A stretch of 64,000 nucleotides of DNA, taken from Symbiodinium microadriaticum. Its lineage: Eukaryota; Sar; Dinophyceae; Suessiales; Symbiodiniaceae. A program made the position numbers and the translations under genes. The stretch's first letter is position 1. The number at the start of each line of letters is the position of its first letter. The stretch is taken from assembly GCA_001939145.1 (NCBI GenBank), contig LSRX01000469.1:62001-126000 (forward strand), given 5' to 3'. This document shows, one piece after another, positions 58,656 to 64,000 of the stretch. The notes beneath the pieces are model-generated. The model was given only the letters and a program-made list of their open reading frames with translations, was not told the origin of the DNA and did no database searches.

Positions 58656-60398
58656 TTACCAACCAGGCCGGCGTAACAGTGCCTTCAGGCCAAGTCCTGC
58701 GAGGAAGTTGCACAGTGATATAAGCAGTGTGCAGCATGCAAATCCCACTGCTTGAACCGCTGCAATTTCAGCACCGAAAAAGATGTGGCCTGTGAATCGA
58801 CTGAGGCCATAAGCTACGGCCAATACAAGGACAGGGACAGCTGCTGCTGCCAACACCGATAGGTTCTTAAGGAGCTCAAGACAAGTACTCCTTGGTCTCC
58901 GCCGACCAAGCCTTAGCAAAAGTATCAAGAGATCCTTGTTGGCTGGGACGAATATGAACCAAATCACCAATCCTTCGAGTAGAAGGGCAATAGCAGGATG
59001 CTCCCACGGCACCCAATAATGCTGAGCCCAGCTAGCAGAGACGTCCATGAAGGCCAGCATGATTGGGGAAGTCACTCCCAAAGCCCATGGAGTACTGAAT
59101 ACCTTCTGGGTAAGATTACGGTTCAAAATGTCCAAAACCTCGGCGCGTACCGTGTCCTCGAAAGATAGCTCGCTGCCAAACCAAATCTTCACACACTCTT
59201 TCACGATCTTACGGTCGCAAAACATGCGTCCACCCGAAGCGCGCACATGATGTCGATCACAGCAGGAACTCCTTGTGGAATCAACAGAGATCGAAGACAA
59301 CTGCAGCTTCATGGTGTCCAAGTCGCGAAAGTAGCTTCGGATGGTGCTAGCAGTCGGGACTGCAACCACAAACCCACAGAAGACAATGGCTGACAGCAGC
59401 TGCGCGAAGTGTTTGTCCTCGTCACGGATAGGTACTGTTGCGATTGCCATTGCAACAGCAGCAAAAGTAAGAAAGACTGCGATGGAAAGAGGCCCCATGA
59501 AGATGGGCCTGACGATGAGGTGCTGCTGTTGTGACGTCTTGCTTTTCAGAAAGGCGGCAAGCTCAAACAAGCACCACCTAGGTTGGCTCTGCAAAATATA
59601 CGGAACTTTTGTGACCCTTCTAGAACCAAGAAAGGGAAAACACACAAAATGTCCCAATGGCCTACCTAGCCACAACCTCTCAGTCCATGTTGGGTCCCAC
59701 AGAATGAGCATTCTGTCGGATTTTTTCAGAAGCCCTGCCAGGCTGAGTATGGCCTCGATCTTCAAGCGAGCATCGCTTTCGCTGATACATATACGGTCAA
59801 GGAAAACTGCAGTGCGTGGCCGCCAGAAAATCATCACCAGACTTGCGACGACGAGCCCTGAAAATGTTGACCAACAAGACCACTGAAAGCTGTCATCAAA
59901 CCATCCACGGTCAATTCCAGGAAGGGTTCCCAGACTAAACAGCAACATCATGCACGCCCCGGTGAGCAAAGACAACAATACTGCAGCAGTGCCGTTGTAG
60001 AGAGTTATAATGGCGAAGATCTTCTTCCAATGCCCTCCGTGCCAAGAGTGACTCCAAAATGTCGATATTCTTTGGCTCCGGCGACTCTTATGGTAAAAAT
60101 CCACAGCAGATCCAGGACGCAATGCTGCAGCAAAATGCTCCAAGGCGCGAAACACCGGGGTCACCCTCAAGACCTCTGGGTTTACAACCTCCATCTTGGC
60201 AACGCTTTCTATTAGAGTTGGTATCATCGCGTGCAGGTCTGAATCGGATGCCCCGGAATCCCCACTGCGCCCGGGACTTGCTGCAGTGCCGTGACCGCTG
60301 CTCTGGCTGGGGCCACTGTCTTGCCTCTCGCACGGCACCTGCAAGTCCAGGATGGAACGGATGGAATCTTCGCTGCTCGTCTGGCTCGGCCTTCCCAT
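58656..60398 (-). CDS. TIR-like multi-pass membrane protein, copy 3 (547 aa, two exons)
   Basis: Intact copy. Exon 1 is 59677-60398 and exon 2 is 58656-59577, separated by a 99-nt GT-AG intron (59578-59676) that is open in frame; unspliced, the frame reads 580 residues. In the spliced 547-residue protein, residues 1-100 are polar and Ser/Gly-rich, hydrophobic helices lie at about 127-158 and 174-192, and the TIR-like segment is 195-255 (FLDRICISESD, RMLILWDPTW, WCLFELAAF). Further helices are near 271-289, 300-319, 403-418, 436-452, 480-498 and 512-541, and the chain ends LRRPGW. A Cys-rich loop (SSCCDRHH...MFCDRKIVKEC) lies at about 344-369. Likely an integral membrane protein with the TIR-like part between helices 2 and 3. 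The central part (VPIRDEDKHFAQ) differs from copies 1 and 2. Confidence 0.75.
   Translation of the reverse strand: MGRPSQTSSEDSIRSILDLQVPCERQDSGPSQSSGHGTAASPGRSGDSGASDSDLHAMIPTLIESVAKMEVVNPEVLRVTPVFRALEHFAAALRPGSAVDFYHKSRRSQRISTFWSHSWHGGHWKKIFAIITLYNGTAAVLLSLLTGACMMLLFSLGTLPGIDRGWFDDSFQWSCWSTFSGLVVASLVMIFWRPRTAVFLDRICISESDARLKIEAILSLAGLLKKSDRMLILWDPTWTERLWLGRPLGHFVCFPFLGSRRVTKVPYILQSQPRWCLFELAAFLKSKTSQQQHLIVRPIFMGPLSIAVFLTFAAVAMAIATVPIRDEDKHFAQLLSAIVFCGFVVAVPTASTIRSYFRDLDTMKLQLSSISVDSTRSSCCDRHHVRASGGRMFCDRKIVKECVKIWFGSELSFEDTVRAEVLDILNRNLTQKVFSTPWALGVTSPIMLAFMDVSASWAQHYWVPWEHPAIALLLEGLVIWFIFVPANKDLLILLLRLGRRRPRSTCLELLKNLSVLAAAAVPVLVLAVAYGLSRFTGHIFFGAEIAAVQAVGFACCTLLISLCNFLAGLGLKALLRRPGW
59578..59676 (-). 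other. GT-AG intron of copy 3, 99 nt, readable in frame
   Basis: Same start and end as copy 1 and, as far as I can read, the same sequence throughout. Confidence 0.65.
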
Positions 60399-60540
60399 CT
60401 CTGCTGGCCCGGCAGGAAGAAGCGGGTCACGCTATGTCGTGCTGCCTCTACAAGGGGATCACCCACGGTCGATTACACGAGTTTTCCAGTGAGCAGCTGG
60501 AGGAAATGTCAGACGCCAGGCTAGGGTTTAAGAAATCAAG

Positions 60541-61030
60541 ATGACAAGCAAAGGTTAATGGCCTTCCAGCGTTTTGCACGGGCCTTAAGAACTAGTGTAG
60601 GGCTTTAGGGTATACCATATAGTATACCTATGGAGGGACTATACGGGAAAAGCTTTGCTACATATTCAGATTTCTATGCAAATCAGATGTCCATGGACGG
60701 TCGCCCTTGCTTGCTGAGCTGAAAGACTGCCTGCGCCGAAGGGCACTGAACACCAAATCTGTTCAGTTACATGTTCCGGACCTGTCCTTCTGCCCATGGT
60801 CATGGACACTCGCCATGGGCCACAGAAAGATGCCCTAAGTTGTCCAACAAGAAAACTGAACAGCACACTGAAACGACCTCGGGTAAAGTCTAGATTCGTA
60901 AAGTCTTGAAAGACCCATGATGCCGGAACGCCGAATGCGTGCAGGCTCAACGAGCTACGCTACGACGCCATACCAGGCTAAAAATACTAAACTACACTTG
61001 TCCAAACTGAACTAGATCGAGGCTGAGTCC
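60541..61030. repeat. Decayed fourth spacer of the tandem array
   Basis: Keeps landmarks of the array spacers in the same order: GGCCTTCCAGC, GCTTGCTGAGCTGAAAGACTG, GGCACTGAACACCAAAT, ACTGAACAGCACACTGAAAC, CATGATGCCGGAACGCCGAA. It is interrupted by deletions and no gene follows to the right. A remnant of a former unit. Confidence 0.75.
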
Positions 61031-61874
61031 GTTGCGGCCAGAATCCGGGCGCAAATGCTTTTGACCTGGTCTAAGCTCAGACCATCCACCTGCCAAGCTC
61101 GAGTGCAATAGCTTCAAGGCGGAAGCGAACAATCACAAGCTCAACAGCAACAACAATTCCCCGAAATCGAGCACCAACCGCGAGGCACCCACCATACTGA
61201 ACGACGTGTTTGCAGTTCGAGGGAGAGTGAGGCAGTCGGAAGCCCGATTCATCTGCACGTGGCCTGGTTCAAGCTGCCCAACCTTGGCATCAGCAAGAAA
61301 CAACATTCATTTGCTGCCTGAAGGTGAAAACTTGCTCAGATTTCCGGGTTATGAAATCCATGGTGCTACGAGAAGTTGAACGTGTCACCGAAGGAAGCTT
61401 CGAGATTCAATGCTCCACACCTCGACAGGAAGGCTGAGGATCTGAGTGCACCTCCATCAGTTCATGAGCTTGCCCACTTGGGCTGCAGCCACTCGCGTGC
61501 CAGCCGCGAGTTGAGATGTATGTCCTCGGACTGCTGCGCAGGAGCTGCGGTTTCCGTGCTCCGGAAAACAACTGGACGCGGGTCTTGGGTAATATTACAC
61601 CGCACAACTGAATACAACTCTGTGGGGCCTTATAAAGGGCTACCGCTTCTAAGTATTCCAGCTCCCATATTCCGCGGAATTGCCAGATCCATGAGTTACG
61701 TGCCATGTCTGTGGGCCGACACCCATGCCCTGTAGCTCGAACTGCTTCCTGTTGAATATGAACAAAGAGCGAAAGAAAAAGACACAAACTGCAGTGGGCA
61801 GCGGTCGAACTGATGTGATCATAAGTACCAGGGATGATACTACTATCAGGTTGTAACTCTATGAATGAATGTAG

Positions 61875-61960
61875 GTATGTATGTGTATATATATATATAT
61901 ATATAATGTGTGTTTGCCTCTGTGCATGTATGTATGCATGTATGTATGTATGTATGTAGC
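61875..61960. repeat. AT and ATGT microsatellite
   Basis: (AT)n run followed by ATGT/ATGC tetranucleotides. Confidence 0.9.
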
Positions 61961-62682
61961 CGTGTAGCCTATGCAGTGTTGGCCTTGTTCTCAATACTCT
62001 GTTGTCTTTGTACTGCAACTTTGACACCCACTGGAGCTGAGAATGCGAACCAAGCTTTGGCAAAGCTGGAAGAAGGAGTGGACTTCCAACTGCACGGCGG
62101 CTGAGTTGGTTCTGGGGTTTCGGCGTTTGTTCGCGAGTCAGGGTTGGCTGACTGATAATAGCCGAAATGGGTAAGTATAAACTGGCCGCTAACGTGGCAT
62201 AACAGCCAGGACTAGACAAGCAACATGCCGTTCATCTCGCTGTTGAATGAAGGAGATTTGTGACATACAGAATGTTTATACTATTAGCACTCGCGCTCGA
62301 CGAGGTCAGGCGAGGTTTAGGAGTTTAGGGCAGCAAGCAAGAAATGAGTACGCATACAGTCGAGCAGAAGATCTGCCCCCAAACCTCTGCTTGAGATTAC
62401 AACGAACCTTTAAATTTTACTGCTGGTGTGATTCTTATTCGGTCTTATGAGTATTACTACAGGTATGATGATCAGCACCATTTGTATATATTTTGTGGCT
62501 CCGGCATGGCAGTCTCCCCAGATCCAACCCCGACCCTACAAAAAGCAAACAAGTCCGAGACGAAGATCTTGGGTGACACGCAGTTCGACGACATCCGAGA
62601 ACATAACATAGTCACAGTGCAAGTAGTGTTAAGGCCATTACAAATTGCTGACAGATAAACTGTTACAACAACCACCACCAGC

Positions 62683-62865
62683 ACGACGACGACGACGACG
62701 ACGACGAATACTACTACTACTCCTTGTTGTGATTATGATCGTCTTTATTTGCACGGTCACTAATATTACCACTACTCATAATATCATTAGTAGTATCTTC
62801 AGATTATGTATTGTCATCGTTGTTTTCGCTGTTGTTGTTGTTGTTGCTGCTGCTGCTGCGGCTGG
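62683..62865. repeat. CGA, ACT and TTG/CTG triplet tracts
   Basis: (CGA)n then (ACT)n on the left, and (TTG)n passing into (CTG)n from about 62,830. Confidence 0.85.
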
Positions 62866-63794
62866 CCTGGTGTTGAGCGTCGTTGCGATTGCTGCATGAG
62901 CATGAGTTTGCTCTGATCGGGGGGTCGCTTGCGGTTTGAACTCATGAACATGTCAATCGTTCCCCCCACACCCCCACCCCCCCCTTCCCCCCCGCAAGTC
63001 GACGATCCGGACCGGTGGGTCGCTTCGTAACCGCAGCAGCTGGACAACAAACCGGATAAGAATCCTTGCTACAGGTTGCAGCTGCTTCTTCCCGAATGAC
63101 ATGTCATGTCGCAGCAGGATGCCTTGCCGCTCTTGTGCGTGTCGAGCTTGTGAAACGCAGCGACCTGAAGCTATATAAACAGGCAATCTGCTCGGAGTGT
63201 AAGGGATGCGTAAGACATGCAGCAATCAGGACGCTGGACGTGTATGAACAGACGGTTTCGCCGTCGATGTTATGAGGACATCTGCTGAGCTTATCTATTG
63301 CATTATGCTTTGTCTTAGTAACTTACTGAGCTATTTTCTCTGCTATACTCTCTCTAGCAAAAATCTAGTAGGCTCTGAAACCCCCCAAGCCCGAAACTTA
63401 CCAGAGGTCCCGAGCCAGGGTAGTTCCCACTTCAGGCTGTGAGGCGAGACGCCTTACCCCTTCACTGTTAAAAATGAGCAAGTTTAATGCTTATTTGGGT
63501 TTTATTACCATAAAATGGGGCCATGTTAAACATGATCATTTTTAATGATTATATTACGGTTTTATGATCATAAAAATGTAACATTGTATCCAACAAGGAC
63601 CCAGTTCAAAGGTATAGGTACCTCAATCTGGGTTTGGACTATCGCAACTCGGACAATGCCGGCGACGCTGCTTCATCTGGGATTGGGCTTTCCGGCTCCT
63701 GCGGATCAAAGGGTTTAAGGGGTTCTAGTTGCCTTGAAAACTAGACCTCCTGACCCTTTCAACGGACATGGCCAGGGTGTGTTCTATTGCAAAC

Positions 63795-63887
63795 CTAGAC
63801 CCCAAAGAACCTACTCTTTTAAAGGATGTATATAAGGAAATCATAATAAGGAACCCTAACAAAAAGGGAGTTTCTTTGGGGTCCAGG
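63795..63887. mobile_element. MITE-like palindromic element, family F
   Basis: CTAGACCCCAAAGAA at the left and TTCTTTGGGGTCCAGG at the right around AAGGATGTATATAAGGAAAT and AAGGAACCCTAAC. Single copy in the window, about 93 bases. Confidence 0.65.
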
Positions 63888-64000
63888 AATGCTTTATCAT
63901 TGGCCAGCCCCATCGACAACGTGTATTTAGGCCATAGCCGGATCCAGAGGGAGGGTAGGTCATCCCTGTGAGGAAAAATGAAGTCTAAAGCGGGCTTGAG

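Larger units (their letters stand above)
51985..60540. repeat. Tandem array of three ~2.8-2.9 kb gene units
   Basis: Each unit starts on the plus strand with GCCTTCCAGCATTCGGTTCA (51,987, 54,802 and 57,660), runs through about 0.9 kb of spacer and then the minus-strand gene. Spacers share landmarks such as GTTCTGTGTTTGATGTCATC and GGAGCGCCGGAG just after the gene end. Unit lengths are about 2.82, 2.86 and 2.88 kb. A decayed fourth spacer lies to the right. Confidence 0.85.
61031..64000. other. Right-hand stretch without recognised gene
   Basis: Contains AT/ATGT microsatellites (61,875-61,960), CGA and TTG/CTG triplet tracts (62,683-62,865), a C run near 62,965-62,993, AT-rich sequence with ATGATCATTTTTAATGATTA at 63,470-63,590, a dispersed-motif copy at 63,645 and a palindromic element at its end. 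No gene supported. Confidence 0.5.

Overview
The window looks like nuclear DNA of a dinoflagellate, most likely a Symbiodiniaceae-type genome (inference). The signs are degenerate TTTAGGG/CCCTAAA telomere-like repeats scattered through almost all intergenic DNA, sparse genes carried as near-identical tandem copies, one GA-AG intron beside GT-AG introns, many short palindromic MITE-like elements and long microsatellites. I see no rRNA, tRNA, operon, CRISPR array or prokaryotic signal. All genes I can support lie on the minus strand.

Layout. 1-2.8 kb: AT-rich and telomere-like filler. 2.8-3.65 kb: a single-pass membrane protein gene of unknown function. 3.65-9.47 kb: no supportable gene, with CT and AGT/AGC microsatellites. 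9.47-11.43 kb: two tandem copies of a two-exon gene for a small, probably mitochondrial, membrane protein. Their first exons are almost identical, but their introns are unrelated and sit at the same position. 12.72-13.69 kb: a probable two-exon gene for a secreted Cys-rich protein. 14.5-26.3 kb: gene-poor telomere-like and microsatellite DNA carrying the strangest signal in the window, blocks of eight T on an exact 59-base lattice. 26.3-52 kb: mostly intergenic, with several MITE families, microsatellites, a possible repeat-bearing ORF near 38.5-39.3 kb and a long triplet tract near 50 kb. 52-60.5 kb: three tandem units of about 2.8-2.9 kb, each with a multi-pass membrane protein gene that has a TIR-like cytosolic segment; the leftmost copy is broken at its 5' end. 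60.5-64 kb: a decayed remnant of the unit spacer, microsatellites and another palindromic element.

The lattice is in my judgement almost certainly not biology. Between 14,690 and 26,202 the T8 blocks start only at positions congruent to 58 modulo 59. 66 of 196 lattice sites are filled. Local repeats show that the T blocks overwrote 8 bases rather than being inserted. The best biological leads are the gene pair with swapped introns (9.47-11.43 kb) and the mosaic TIR-like tandem array (52-60.5 kb), where a 99-nt intron can be read through in frame in two copies but is 97 nt in the third.
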